The notes under the pieces are model-generated. The model was not told where the DNA came from and ran no database searches. It saw nothing but the letters and a program-made list of their open reading frames with translations. Positions 43,025 through 51,646 of a DNA stretch of 64,000 bases are shown here, piece by piece. Numbering within the stretch: position 1 is the stretch's first letter; the number at the start of each line of letters is the position of its first letter. Source of the DNA: Yoonia maricola (GTDB lineage: Bacteria; Pseudomonadota; Alphaproteobacteria; Rhodobacterales; Rhodobacteraceae); the NCBI RefSeq assembly GCF_002797915.1, contig NZ_PGTY01000002.1, positions 651,001 through 715,000 on the forward strand, given 5' to 3'. Both the position numbers and the translations under genes were made by a program.

Positions 43025-43570
43025 TCACCAACCCAGTCTTGAACGAAGGCTTTCTCCCTCCCAGTTGGTCGTCCAACGGATGGCAATCGTTTCGCGGCTG
43101 GGGCTGTCATCGAAAAAATCTGCATTGGACATACTATCGTAGGTGATCGTCAGGTTACTGCCGTTGTCAAACGTATAGCCAATACCAAGTCCTGCTCGAA
43201 ATTGCAGAACTCCGTCAAGATCAGCGCCATCACCTTGCCTGTAAAAACCAGGCATCAGCGAAGTTTCGATAAACAATGGGGTGTCGTAAACGTATTGGCT
43301 GCTCCATTTCCCGCCGATCCCGAACCATGCAGCCCCATCGCTTGTGAGCGAAAGACCATAAGTCGGGCGAAAGGGGCCGCGTCGACGGTGGCTGTCGTAG
43401 CCAACGTAGAACTCATTCGCGCTCTGAAATTCATCAGATTGCAGTTGTCCCAACTGATAAAATATCTGTGGGTCTTGCCTTTCGGTATCAAGGCAACCGT
43501 TGGGGCAATCATTCAACGTCATATCTGTGACACTCGTCAGCCACCAGATTAGTCCAAGTGTACCGTTCAT
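43025..43570 (-). CDS. Acyloxyacyl hydrolase/PagL-like outer-membrane protein
   Basis: The product has 181 residues rich in alternating beta strands: PTYGLSLTSDGAAWFGIGGKW, FIETSLMPGFYRQG, LQFRAGLGIGYTFDNGSNLTITYDSMSNADFF and a final ETIAIRW strand. This layout matches lipid A 3-O-deacylase-type barrels. PagL enzymes have an HxSN catalytic motif. Here the matching site reads SMSN, so the catalytic His appears replaced by Ser. The N-terminus (MNGTLGLIWWLTSVTDM) is a weak signal peptide. The gene is alone between two unusually AT-rich gaps. Assignment is by pattern and moderate. Confidence 0.6.
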   Translation of the reverse strand: MNGTLGLIWWLTSVTDMTLNDCPNGCLDTERQDPQIFYQLGQLQSDEFQSANEFYVGYDSHRRRGPFRPTYGLSLTSDGAAWFGIGGKWSSQYVYDTPLFIETSLMPGFYRQGDGADLDGVLQFRAGLGIGYTFDNGSNLTITYDSMSNADFFDDSPSRETIAIRWTTNWEGESLRSRLGW

Positions 43571-43896
43571 AATGTCATCCTATTTTGTGTGGCCGGGTGG
43601 AGCCTTCCGAAAGATATATTGAGGCGAGATAAAACTAAGGCGCATATCTGTCTGCGAAAGCGCAGCGAAACAAAATGCCTTGAGCAAGCTCCCCAAGAAA
43701 CGGCTTTTGAACGATCAGCTTAAATCTTGTGTGACCGCAACATAAAGGCAGGGTACAGGGCGTCAGTTGTCGCCACAACTAATTTGCGTAGTGCCCACAA
43801 TAGCTGACACAACTAATCTTTGTATGCCTGATCCCGCCTTGCAGCTTGCGGACGGCTGGTTCAGGTTACGACGTGAACTGAACAGAAGGATACGCC
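43571..43896. other. AT-rich intergenic region with short repeats before the M17 peptidase
   Basis: This 326-bp gap holds AGTTGT/ACAACT (43765-43770 and 43775-43780), a 6-bp palindrome with a 4-nt spacer, and two copies of ACAACTAAT (43775-43783 and 43809-43817) spaced 34 bp apart. They lie 80-130 bp upstream of the peptidase start and may be binding sites. No gene is supported. Confidence 0.45.
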
Positions 43897-45276
43897 ATGC
43901 CGCTGGCTTTTGCCGAACCGACCGATGCTGTCATTCCCATACATGTGGTCGCCGCAGACGCCGTTGATGATGCGTTGGCTGGCCTGACGCCCGAAGGCCG
44001 TGCATGGGCACAGGCGCAGGGTTTTGCGGGATCGCTAGGACAGATTTTGACGCTGCCTAATGCACATGGTGGTCTGGAACAGGTGTTGGTTGGCTATGGC
44101 ACAGCCGCCAAGCGCGCCCGTGATCGTTTTCATATGGGGGCAGCGGCGCGCAAGCTGCCGGAAGGGACGTATGAGATTGCCAGCGGTTTGCAAGGCGATG
44201 ATCTGGATGAAGCTGCCCTCGCGTGGCTTTTGGCGGGCTATAGCTATGATCGTTATGTCAAACCGTCGTCACCGATTGCGGGGTTAGTAGCCCCTGATGA
44301 TGTAGACGCTGCCCGGATTGCCGTGATCGCTAATGGCGAGGCGTTAACGCGTGAGCTGATCAACACCCCTGCATCCGACATGGGCCCTGATGAATTGGAA
44401 GAGGCCGCGCGTACCTTGGCGGTCGAGCATTATGCCGGGATCAACGTGATTACTGGTGATGATCTGATCACCAGCAACTTCCCGATGATCCATACGGTTG
44501 GCCGTGCCTCAAACCGGCAGCCACGTTTGATTGATATGCGCTGGGGCGATATGGGCCCGCAGCTGACGCTGGTGGGCAAGGGCGTGTGTTTTGACACGGG
44601 TGGGTTGAACATCAAACCCGGTAGCTCAATGGGTCTGATGAAAAAGGATATGGGTGGCGCGGCCACTGTGCTGGGCCTCGCCCATATGATTATGGCATTG
44701 GAACTGCCTTTGCGTCTGCGCGTGCTGATCCCGGCGGTCGAAAACAGCATTGATGGCAATGCTTTCCGTCCGCAGGATATTCTGACCTCGCGCAAGGGGC
44801 TGACGGTCGAGATTAACAATACCGATGCCGAGGGGCGCTTGGTCTTGGCCGATGCGCTGACCTTGTCGGATGAGGATGATCCGGCACTGGTGATCTCCAT
44901 GGCGACCTTGACGGGGGCTGCGCGGGTGGCTGTTGGGCCCGATCTTGCGCCGTTTTATACCGACGATGACGGCCATGCTGATGCGGTGGCCAAGGCTGCG
45001 CGCAAGGTGGCTGATCCGGTGTGGCGGATGCCGTTTCATGATCCTTATGAGGCGATGATCGAACCGGGGATTGCTGATCTGGACAATGCGCCGAAGGGCG
45101 GGTTTGCGGGGTCGATAACCGCCGCATTATTTCTGCGCCGCTTTGTCGAAAGCCCATACATGCATTTTGACATTTACGGCTGGCAACCCAGTTCTGCCCC
45201 CGCCCGCCCGCGTGGCGGTGTTGGGATGGGCGCGCGCGCACTGCTGGAAGCCTTGCCAGAGATGTTGAACCTGTGA
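43897..45276 (+). CDS. Leucyl aminopeptidase family protein (M17)
   Basis: The product has 459 residues. The catalytic domain has VGKGVCFDTGGLNIKPGSSMGLMKKDMGGAATVLG, where Lys and Asp bind the two metals, the family signature NTDAEGRLVLADAL near 308, and a C-terminal GGFAGSITAALFLRRFV block. It is a hexameric-type cytoplasmic exopeptidase. The sequence is closer to the shorter alphaproteobacterial M17 group than to E. coli PepA. The next gene starts inside its stop codon (GTGA overlap). Confidence 0.93.
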   Translation: MPLAFAEPTDAVIPIHVVAADAVDDALAGLTPEGRAWAQAQGFAGSLGQILTLPNAHGGLEQVLVGYGTAAKRARDRFHMGAAARKLPEGTYEIASGLQGDDLDEAALAWLLAGYSYDRYVKPSSPIAGLVAPDDVDAARIAVIANGEALTRELINTPASDMGPDELEEAARTLAVEHYAGINVITGDDLITSNFPMIHTVGRASNRQPRLIDMRWGDMGPQLTLVGKGVCFDTGGLNIKPGSSMGLMKKDMGGAATVLGLAHMIMALELPLRLRVLIPAVENSIDGNAFRPQDILTSRKGLTVEINNTDAEGRLVLADALTLSDEDDPALVISMATLTGAARVAVGPDLAPFYTDDDGHADAVAKAARKVADPVWRMPFHDPYEAMIEPGIADLDNAPKGGFAGSITAALFLRRFVESPYMHFDIYGWQPSSAPARPRGGVGMGARALLEALPEMLNL

Positions 45277-46088
45277 GCGACCGTCGCCTGACACCTGCCA
45301 ATGGTCGCGTGGCGGCAATGCATTTGGCTGGGTCGGTTGAGGCGGAGCGGTATGTTGAGGGAGCGCCTACGATGGTGGCGGCTCCTGTGGTTGATCTTTG
45401 CGCCGGTCCTGATGGTGCGCGTGACCGCCAGCTGCTGCTGGGGGCTCAGGTCGCGGTGTTTGAAGACCATGACAGTTGGTCCTTTGTGCAGGCGGCGGAT
45501 GGCTATGTTGGCTATGTGCGGTCTGACCGGCTGATGGATGTGACAGCGCCAACGCATGCTGTCGGGACCGTCGCGACACATGCCTATGCAGAAGAGGATT
45601 TCAAATCACCTGATTTGCATCATCTGCCGTTTGGCGCGCGTGTCACGGTGCTGGATGAACGTCGCAGGTTCTTTGAAACCAATGTGGGTTTCATCCCCAA
45701 GAAACATCTGCGTGGCGTGGACCGGCCTTTCACTGATCCGGCCACTGTCGCGCAGTTGCATTTTGGTGTGCCTTACCTTTGGGGTGGGAATTCCACGCGG
45801 GGGATTGATTGTTCGGGGTTGATCACCGCCGCGCTAACGGCATGCGACGTGACTTGCCCCGGCGACAGCGACATGCAGATGGCGCAATTGGGGGAAGAGG
45901 CGTCGGGCGACTACCAGCGTGGTGATCTTTTATTTTGGAAAGGTCACGTTGGGATGATGGTGGATGGGGACACGCTGTTGCATGCGAATGCGCATCATAT
46001 GGCGACGGTATATGAGAGGATCGATATCGCAATTTTGCGCATTTCATCATTGGGCGATGGCCCTGTCATTGCGCATAAGCGGCTTTAG
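45273..46088 (+). CDS. NlpC/P60 family cell-wall hydrolase with SH3-like domains
   Basis: The product has 271 residues, started by a GTG that overlaps the peptidase stop. The N-terminal part contains two SH3-like segments (about 35-90 and 95-150, AVFEDHDSWSFVQAADGYVGYV; FGARVTVLDERRRFFETNVGFIP). The C-terminal NlpC/P60 domain has the catalytic Cys in GIDCSGLI, His in KGHVGMMV and a third polar residue in LLHANAHH. Such enzymes cut gamma-D-Glu-diaminopimelate bonds. No signal peptide is visible, so a role in recycling muropeptides with the aminopeptidase is plausible. Confidence 0.9.
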   Translation: MSDRRLTPANGRVAAMHLAGSVEAERYVEGAPTMVAAPVVDLCAGPDGARDRQLLLGAQVAVFEDHDSWSFVQAADGYVGYVRSDRLMDVTAPTHAVGTVATHAYAEEDFKSPDLHHLPFGARVTVLDERRRFFETNVGFIPKKHLRGVDRPFTDPATVAQLHFGVPYLWGGNSTRGIDCSGLITAALTACDVTCPGDSDMQMAQLGEEASGDYQRGDLLFWKGHVGMMVDGDTLLHANAHHMATVYERIDIAILRISSLGDGPVIAHKRL

Positions 46089-46420
46089 TCGACCGCACGG
46101 ATCAGTTTTCGCTCCAGCACCCGCAGCACCTGTCGCAGGTCATTGCCGCGCTTCAATATCTGGCCATCCATACCGATCACTGCATATTGCCCCTGCCTCA
46201 AGCGCAGCTTGGGCCGCTTTTCGATCTTATAAAGCGGGTTCTCTGCCGTGCGCCGAAAGACCGAAAATACGGCAACATCGCGCAGATGCGACATGCCGTA
46301 GTCGCGCCATTCGCCCGCGGCGACCATGCGGCCATAGAGGCTAAGAATCATATTGAGTTCGGTCCGGTGGAAAGCGACCTGTTCGGGCGCGCGAAATGGT
46401 GAAGCAGGCTGAAATGTCAT
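46085..46420 (-). CDS. DUF2794 domain-containing protein
   Basis: The product has 111 residues, the family length. Diagnostic stretches are VAFHRTELNMILSLYGRMVAAGEWRDYGMSHLRDVAVFSVFRRTAENPLYKIEKRPKL and ILKRGNDLRQVLRVLERKL. The family is confined largely to Alphaproteobacteria and has no known function. It overlaps the converging NlpC/P60 stop by 3 nt. Confidence 0.93.
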   Translation of the reverse strand: MTFQPASPFRAPEQVAFHRTELNMILSLYGRMVAAGEWRDYGMSHLRDVAVFSVFRRTAENPLYKIEKRPKLRLRQGQYAVIGMDGQILKRGNDLRQVLRVLERKLIRAVD

Positions 46421-46635
46421 ACCGCAGCGTCACCTCAAACCCCCACAAAATCAAGCGTTCTTCTATGGCTGCCTTGCTTATGCCTTGAAATGAACACTTG
46501 GAAGCCGCGGGTCCTGCGCACTGGGAACACAAGTGATTGCGACATTAACGGCATAGCGAAAAGCTACCCCGATGTTGCGGTCAATAGCCCCCACCCAGTT
46601 CGTGACATCGGGGACCTTCGTTTCCCCCAGATAGA

Positions 46636-46899
46636 TCAACCACAGTCGATAGACTGGATTGTTTCGGTATCGTTGATTTTGAAATTCACGCGATCCGGCC
46701 GGAAATCCATTGTTACCACATCACCCGGACGGATCAGGCGAACCGGACCCAGCACAAGCGTGCGTTCAAGCGCTGTGGCGTCCTGTCCGATCAGATCTGC
46801 AAAGGCTGCGGCACCACAGGTATCTTCCAGTTGCGGTGGCAGTGGTGGTTCGGCGGCGGTGCAGCCTGCCAAGGCGATGAGTGCGAGGATGCGTTTCAT
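46636..46899 (-). CDS. I78-family peptidase inhibitor, lipoprotein
   Basis: The product has 87 residues. A lipoprotein signal ([13 protein letters not shown], Cys13) precedes an I78 inhibitor domain: [18 protein letters not shown], then [35 protein letters not shown]. This family shares the potato-inhibitor I-like Asp-x-Arg strand (DFRPDRVN) and blocks serine proteases in the envelope. Two Cys probably form a disulfide. It is a single gene. Confidence 0.88.
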   Translation of the reverse strand: MKRILALIALAGCTAAEPPLPPQLEDTCGAAAFADLIGQDATALERTLVLGPVRLIRPGDVVTMDFRPDRVNFKINDTETIQSIDCG

Positions 46900-47009
46900 A
46901 CCCCCATTGTCGCGGCTTTCCCCGCAAACGCAAGCCGTGCTGTAGAGAGGTGTTGAAATTCTGTTGTGTTTGCCTGATCGTCTTTTTCAACAAGAGGGAG
47001 TTGATCGAC

Positions 47010-48122
47010 ATGCGGACACGTGCAGCAGTAGCACTTGAGGCGGGCAAGCCGCTAGAAGTGATGGAAGTGAACCTTGAAGGCCCCAAGGCCGGTGAGGTTT
47101 TGGTTGAGATCAAGGCGACGGGCATTTGCCATACCGATGAATTTACCCTGTCGGGGGCTGATCCAGAGGGGATGTTCCCCGCCATCCTTGGCCATGAAGG
47201 TGCGGGTGTCGTGGTTGAGGTTGGTGAAGGTGTCACCAGCCTGAAACCGGGTGATCACGTCATCCCGCTTTATACGCCGGAATGCCGTGAGTGTGATTAC
47301 TGTCTGAACCCGAAAACGAACCTGTGCCAGAAGATCCGTTCGACCCAAGGGGCCGGTGTGATGCCTGACGGCACGTCGCGTTTTTCCATGCTCGATGGCA
47401 CGCCGATTTTGCATTACATGGGCTGCTCTACTTTTGCCAATCATACGGTGCTGCCAGAGATTGCGCTTGCCAAGGTCCGTGAGGACGCGCCCTTTGACAA
47501 AATTTGCTACATTGGTTGCGGTGTGACCACCGGCATCGGCGCGGTCATCAACACGGCCAAGGTCGAGATTGGGTCAACTGCGATTGTGTTTGGTCTGGGC
47601 GGTATTGGACTGAATGTCATTCAGGGCCTGCGTATGGCGGGTGCTGACCAGATTGTGGGGGTCGATCTGAACCCCGGCAAGGTTGAGATGGCGACGAAGT
47701 TCGGGATGACCGACTTTGTGAACCCCAAGGATGTTGAGGGCGACATGGTGGCCCATCTGGTTGAACTGACGGGGGGCGGTGCCGATTATACCTTTGATGC
47801 GACCGGCAATGTTGGCGTGATGCGCACAGCACTAGAAGCGGCTCATAAGGGCTGGGGCGAGAGCATCATCATCGGCGTGGCCCCTGCGGGCGCCGAGATT
47901 TCGACGCGGCCTTTCCAACTGGTCACCGGGCGCAGCTGGCGCGGGACCGCCTTTGGTGGCGCGTCAGGCCGGACGGATGTGCCCAAGATTGTGGACTGGT
48001 ACATGCAAGGCAAGATCGAGATTGATCCGATGATCACACACAAGCTCAGCATTGATGACATCAACAAGGGGTTTGATCTGATGCATGCGGGTGAATCAAT
48101 TCGGGCCGTTGTCGAATTTTAA
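47010..48122 (+). CDS. adhC: S-(hydroxymethyl)glutathione dehydrogenase / class III alcohol dehydrogenase
   Basis: The enzyme oxidises S-hydroxymethylglutathione, the adduct of formaldehyde and glutathione, to S-formylglutathione with NAD. The product has 370 residues from the ATG at 47010 (GAGGGAG upstream). The catalytic zinc Cys40 is in TGICHTDEF. The structural zinc site is [17 protein letters not shown]. The NAD fold contains [15 protein letters not shown] strong terminator follows. Its partner fghA is at 31850. Confidence 0.96.
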   Translation: MRTRAAVALEAGKPLEVMEVNLEGPKAGEVLVEIKATGICHTDEFTLSGADPEGMFPAILGHEGAGVVVEVGEGVTSLKPGDHVIPLYTPECRECDYCLNPKTNLCQKIRSTQGAGVMPDGTSRFSMLDGTPILHYMGCSTFANHTVLPEIALAKVREDAPFDKICYIGCGVTTGIGAVINTAKVEIGSTAIVFGLGGIGLNVIQGLRMAGADQIVGVDLNPGKVEMATKFGMTDFVNPKDVEGDMVAHLVELTGGGADYTFDATGNVGVMRTALEAAHKGWGESIIIGVAPAGAEISTRPFQLVTGRSWRGTAFGGASGRTDVPKIVDWYMQGKIEIDPMITHKLSIDDINKGFDLMHAGESIRAVVEF

Positions 48123-48142
48123 ATGTCCTACCCAAGAAAACA

Positions 48143-48171
48143 AAAGGCCCGGTCACCGACCGGGCCTTTTG
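48143..48171. terminator. Terminator after adhC
   Basis: AAAAGGCCCGGTC (48143-48155) pairs perfectly with GACCGGGCCTTTT (48159-48171) around a 3-nt loop, with more T following. It lies between convergent adhC and tetR-type genes and serves both. Confidence 0.92.
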
Positions 48172-48189
48172 TTTTTGATGGAACGCTAT

Positions 48190-48807
48190 TCAGGTGCCGT
48201 AGCGCGCCATGAACATTTCAACTGCGCCGTTGATGACCCGGCTTTTCTCGGCGGGCGTAAACTCATCGGTCATGTTGAACACCATGCGCGGGAACAGATC
48301 GGCTTTGCATAATTCGTGGAATTGCTCTGCCGCCAATTCAAAATCGGTGATGTTCAACTCGCCCTTGGCCACGGCCTTTTGAAAGTATTCGACCAAACGA
48401 TTGCGGATCAGCATCGGCCCGCTTTCGTAAAACTCGCGTCCCAGTTCTGGGAAACGGTCGCTTTCGCCGACGCAGATGCGGAAAATGCGTTTGCCGAACT
48501 GGGATGTGATGAAATCAACCATCTCCATCGCAATGTCGCACAACACCTTTTGCACGGGCGCGTCCATGTTGATCGTCTCGATCGCGTGGTCGGCCTGACG
48601 CGCGCATTCGGTCTTGGCGACCTGCATGAAGAGGAAGCGTTTATCGGGGAAATAGCTGTAGAGCGTGGCCTTGGACACACCTGCGGCCTTGGCGATGTCA
48701 TCGACTGACGCACCTTCGAAACCGTCGGATAGAAACACCTGTCTGGCGCCTTCCAGCACCTGATCAAATTTTCGTCCTTTTTTGGGTTCGATTGTGCCGT
48801 CGGGCAT
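48190..48807 (-). CDS. TetR/AcrR family transcriptional regulator
   Basis: The product has 205 residues. The N-terminal HTH is VLEGARQVFLSDGFEGASVDDIAKAAGVSKATLYSYFPDKRFLF, a standard TetR fold. The C-terminal ligand domain is all-helical (QKVLCDIAMEMVDFITSQFGKRIFRICVGESDRFPELGREFYESGP). A site matching AAACCGATCAGTTCATTT lies 30 nt upstream of its start, and near-copies lie upstream of the small secreted gene at 48918-49106. Autoregulation and control of that gene are inferred. Confidence 0.92.
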   Translation of the reverse strand: MPDGTIEPKKGRKFDQVLEGARQVFLSDGFEGASVDDIAKAAGVSKATLYSYFPDKRFLFMQVAKTECARQADHAIETINMDAPVQKVLCDIAMEMVDFITSQFGKRIFRICVGESDRFPELGREFYESGPMLIRNRLVEYFQKAVAKGELNITDFELAAEQFHELCKADLFPRMVFNMTDEFTPAEKSRVINGAVEMFMARYGT

Positions 48808-48836
48808 ATTGGGCGCTCCTTACAGGCTGCCATTAT

Positions 48837-48854
48837 AAACCGATCAGTTCATTT
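48837..48854. promoter_or_regulatory. TetR operator-like site before the tetR-type gene
   Basis: AAACCGATCAGTTCATTT matches the reverse complement of 49180-49197 at 16 of 18 positions. It lies 30-47 nt upstream of the regulator's ATG. Confidence 0.6.
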
Positions 48855-48917
48855 GCAGCAAGGAGATAGCAGCGATGGGGCAATTGGGGGATGAGGTGCC
48901 CCATCGCTGAAGTGGCG

Positions 48918-49106
48918 TTACTTGGCTGTCTTCGTGCAAGTATCGCCAGAGAGTGTCGTTAGATCGGCGCAACCTTGGCTGACCTCAGGTGAGGGGTGAG
49001 GTGGATATGTCAGCGTCGGGAACGTGACCTGAAACGACAGGGCAGTTGCAGGGGCAGCCAGGCCAATGAGGGCGGCGGCGGTGAGGGCAAAGAAGATACG
49101 AGACAT
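48918..49106 (-). CDS. Small secreted protein of unknown function
   Basis: The product has 62 residues. A signal peptide (MSRIFFALTAAALIGLAAPATA, cut near 22) leaves a mature chain of about 40 residues with two cysteines in a C-terminal GCADLTTLSGDTCTKTAK, probably a disulfide loop. AAGGA precedes the ATG. The promoter region has two TetR-type boxes. It lies 110 nt upstream of the tetR-type gene on the same strand. I know no family. Confidence 0.7.
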   Translation of the reverse strand: MSRIFFALTAAALIGLAAPATALSFQVTFPTLTYPPHPSPEVSQGCADLTTLSGDTCTKTAK

Positions 49107-49149
49107 GATGTGTGTTTCCTTCTTGAGAATCTCTGTTCGTGAGTCATAA

Positions 49150-49167
49150 CTAAACAGTTCAGTTTAG
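49150..49167. promoter_or_regulatory. TetR operator-like palindrome
   Basis: CTAAACAGTTCAGTTTAG has symmetric outer arms (CTAAAC/GTTTAG) and shares the CAGTTCA core with the other two boxes. It lies 44 nt upstream of the small secreted gene's ATG, in promoter position. Confidence 0.55.
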
Positions 49168-49179
49168 ATTGCAAGATGA

Positions 49180-49197
49180 AAATGAACTGATTGGTTC
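49180..49197. promoter_or_regulatory. TetR operator-like site, second box
   Basis: AAATGAACTGATTGGTTC is nearly the reverse complement of the box at 48837-48854. It is adjacent to the palindrome at 49150 and could give cooperative binding. The divergent sulfatase gene starts 208 nt away. Confidence 0.6.
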
Positions 49198-49405
49198 AGT
49201 TTTCTGGATGCGCGTTCTGGATAAGATCAAAGTGTTATATGCGGCCGCCTTCGGTCTGTCGGATAAGTCGGATTCCTGTCCGTTCACGCAACTGCAAAAA
49301 ACTGCTCAGCCCAGCGAATAGTTGGGACAGCACAGGCGTAGTTCGATAGAGAGTTTCGGGTACGATACCTCGAAAGCTCACCCCTTTTTTGGAGCCTGAG
49401 ACGCG

Positions 49406-51067
49406 ATGAATATTCTTTTTATCATGTATGACCAGTTGAGATTTGATTATCTGAGTTGTGCTGGCCACCCGCATTTGCAGACCCCCAATTTTGATCGCGT
49501 GGCCGAGATGGGCGTGCGTTTTACCAATGCCTATGTTCAGTCACCGATCTGTGGGTCCAGCCGGATGTCCTATTATACTGGCCGCTACCCTTCCAGCCAT
49601 GGCGCGCAGTGGAACAACTTCCCCTTGCGTGTGGGTGAGCTGACTTTGGGTGATCACCTGCGCAAGCTGGACATGGATTGCTGGCTGATCGGCAAGACCC
49701 ATATGCATGCCGATGCCGAAGGCATGGAAAGGCTGGGGCTGGACCCTGATAGCGTGATTGGCGCGCGTCAGGCCGAATGCGGGTTTGATGTTTTCATCCG
49801 GGATGATGGTCTGTGGGCGCAAGGTATTGCCGGGTATTATGACGAAAGCCGTTCGCCCTATAACGAATATCTGAAAGAAAAGGGCTATACTGACAGCGAT
49901 AACCCTTGGGCCGATCACGCGAATGCTGGCGTGAAAGAGCGCAACAAGATTGCGTCGGGTTGGATGTATGAGAATGCGGATCGACCGGCACATATCCACG
50001 AAGCAGATTCTGAAACGGCTTGGCTGACCAGCCGCACCATTGATTTCATGAAACAGGCCAAGGGCAAATGGTGCGCCCATGTCAGCTATATCAAACCACA
50101 TTGGCCTTACATTGTGGCGGCCCCTTACCACAACATGTTTGGTCCCGATCATGTGCCTGCGCCACTGCGTGATGAGGTTGAGCAGGAAGACACCCATCCG
50201 GTGTTCAAAGGCTATATGGACAATCAGGTTGGTCAGGCCTTTCAGCGTGATGAAGTGCGCCAAAAGGTCATTCCGGCCTATATGGGTCTGATCAAGCAAT
50301 GTGATGATCACTTGGGCCGTATTCTGGATTATCTGGAAGAAACCGGCGAGATCAAAGACACGATGATCGTGCTGACCTCTGATCATGGTGACTATCTGGG
50401 TGATCACTGGATGGGCGAGAAATCACTGTTCCACGATCAGTCCGCAAAGGTGCCGATGATCATCTATGATCCACGCCGCCCAGCCAATGCGACCCGTGGG
50501 ACGACCTGTGATGCGCTGGTCGAAAGCCTTGATATCGCGGCCACCTTTGTGGAGGCGGCGGGTGGCGACGTGCCTGCACATATTCTGGAAGGCCGCTCGC
50601 TCTTGCCGTTGCTGAATGGCGAGCGCCCGAAATGGCGCGAGTTCCTGATCAGCGAGTTTGACTATTCGGCCAGCCCTGTTGGCGGCACATTGGCCGAAGA
50701 ATATTGTCTGAAGCCCAAGGATTGTCGCCTGTTCATGGTCTTTGATGGGCGTTGGAAAATGATGCATGCCGAAGGTGGTTTCCGCCCGATGCTGTTTGAT
50801 CTGCAAAATGATCCTGAGGAATTTCATGATCTGGGCAAGACCGATGCCCATGCCGATGTGATTGCGCGGCTTTATGACTATCTGGCACAATGGGGCCGTC
50901 GGATGTCACAGCGGGTGACGAAATCTGATGAGGACATTGAAAACATGCGCGGCAAGGCCGGGTTCAAGGGTGTTCTCCCGTTCATGTATGATGGGTCAGA
51001 GGTGCCCAGACCGCTGATCAAACACTATGTCGGCAAGGCACCGAAATTGCCCGACGCTAAGGACTAG
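49406..51067 (+). CDS. Sulfatase/phosphonate monoester hydrolase-like enzyme
   Basis: The product has 553 residues without a signal peptide. The sulfatase maturation motif CGSSR has Cys49, expected to become formylglycine, followed by SYYTGRYPSSHGAQWNN. Metal ligands include IMYDQLRFD at the start and LTSDHGDYLGDHWMGEKSLFHD near 320-345. A cytoplasmic enzyme of this size with YDQLR resembles the phosphonate/phosphodiester hydrolase branch more than exported arylsulfatases. The substrate is not readable. No sulfatase-maturase gene is nearby. Confidence 0.88.
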   Translation: MNILFIMYDQLRFDYLSCAGHPHLQTPNFDRVAEMGVRFTNAYVQSPICGSSRMSYYTGRYPSSHGAQWNNFPLRVGELTLGDHLRKLDMDCWLIGKTHMHADAEGMERLGLDPDSVIGARQAECGFDVFIRDDGLWAQGIAGYYDESRSPYNEYLKEKGYTDSDNPWADHANAGVKERNKIASGWMYENADRPAHIHEADSETAWLTSRTIDFMKQAKGKWCAHVSYIKPHWPYIVAAPYHNMFGPDHVPAPLRDEVEQEDTHPVFKGYMDNQVGQAFQRDEVRQKVIPAYMGLIKQCDDHLGRILDYLEETGEIKDTMIVLTSDHGDYLGDHWMGEKSLFHDQSAKVPMIIYDPRRPANATRGTTCDALVESLDIAATFVEAAGGDVPAHILEGRSLLPLLNGERPKWREFLISEFDYSASPVGGTLAEEYCLKPKDCRLFMVFDGRWKMMHAEGGFRPMLFDLQNDPEEFHDLGKTDAHADVIARLYDYLAQWGRRMSQRVTKSDEDIENMRGKAGFKGVLPFMYDGSEVPRPLIKHYVGKAPKLPDAKD

Positions 51068-51642
51068 ACGTCGCGCACCATTGTCGTTGATGCGCTGAAG
51101 CCAAAGATATGCCGCATCAGTCCGATCTTGACTGTCTTGAGTTCCTTGAACCCCACGTGCCGGTAAAGCGCCTTGGCGCGGGGGTTCGTATCGACCACAT
51201 CAAGCCGCACCTGGGTATAGCCGCGCTGTTTGGCCTCGTTCGCCACTGCATCCAGCAGCGCGGTGCCGACGCCGCGACCGCGTGCTTCGGGGGCCACGAA
51301 TAATCCGTCCATCAAAAAGCGTTCGTTTTCAACGTCCCGTTCCAGAAGCCCGAGCAGAGAAATGCGAACGGCTGCGCTGGTCCAGCCGTAGATGCGGCGC
51401 AGATCTTTGAAGTCGCCGCCGACCAGCGATCCGTGGTTCGTCTTGAACCCCGCGATCCCCAACAGCTTGCCTTCGTCGTCATGCGCGCAGATGCCATGGT
51501 CCGGCCGCAGGACGGAGCGGACGAACATCATCGCTTGATATTTTGGGCCCAGCGTGAACCCCAGCTTTTCGCCGAAAGCGTTCCAATAGAGCGCTGCCGC
51601 TTCTTCGCGGTCTTTTTGGGGGATGCCGGTGGTGATCTTCAT
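51064..51642 (-). CDS. GNAT family N-acetyltransferase
   Basis: The product has 192 residues from the ATG at 51642. The acetyl-CoA loop is LFVAPEARGRGVGTALLDAVANEAKQRGY, preceded by beta strands (GKLLGIAGFKTNHGSLVGG) and followed by VRLDVVDTNPRAKALYRHVGFKEL, a complete GNAT pattern. It lies 4 nt after the moeA-fusion stop on the same strand and overlaps the converging sulfatase stop. Acceptor substrate unknown. Confidence 0.9.
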   Translation of the reverse strand: MKITTGIPQKDREEAAALYWNAFGEKLGFTLGPKYQAMMFVRSVLRPDHGICAHDDEGKLLGIAGFKTNHGSLVGGDFKDLRRIYGWTSAAVRISLLGLLERDVENERFLMDGLFVAPEARGRGVGTALLDAVANEAKQRGYTQVRLDVVDTNPRAKALYRHVGFKELKTVKIGLMRHIFGFSASTTMVRDV

Positions 51643-51646
51643 GGAA

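Noticed and set aside
46567-46613. CCCCGATGT/ACATCGGGG inverted repeat near the I78 inhibitor gene
   Set aside because: A 9-bp stem with a 29-nt loop and no T-run. It could be chance and gives no clear function.
49235-49474. Minus-strand 79-codon frame overlapping the sulfatase start
   Set aside because: It overlaps a confident gene start and the promoter region and has no protein-like features.
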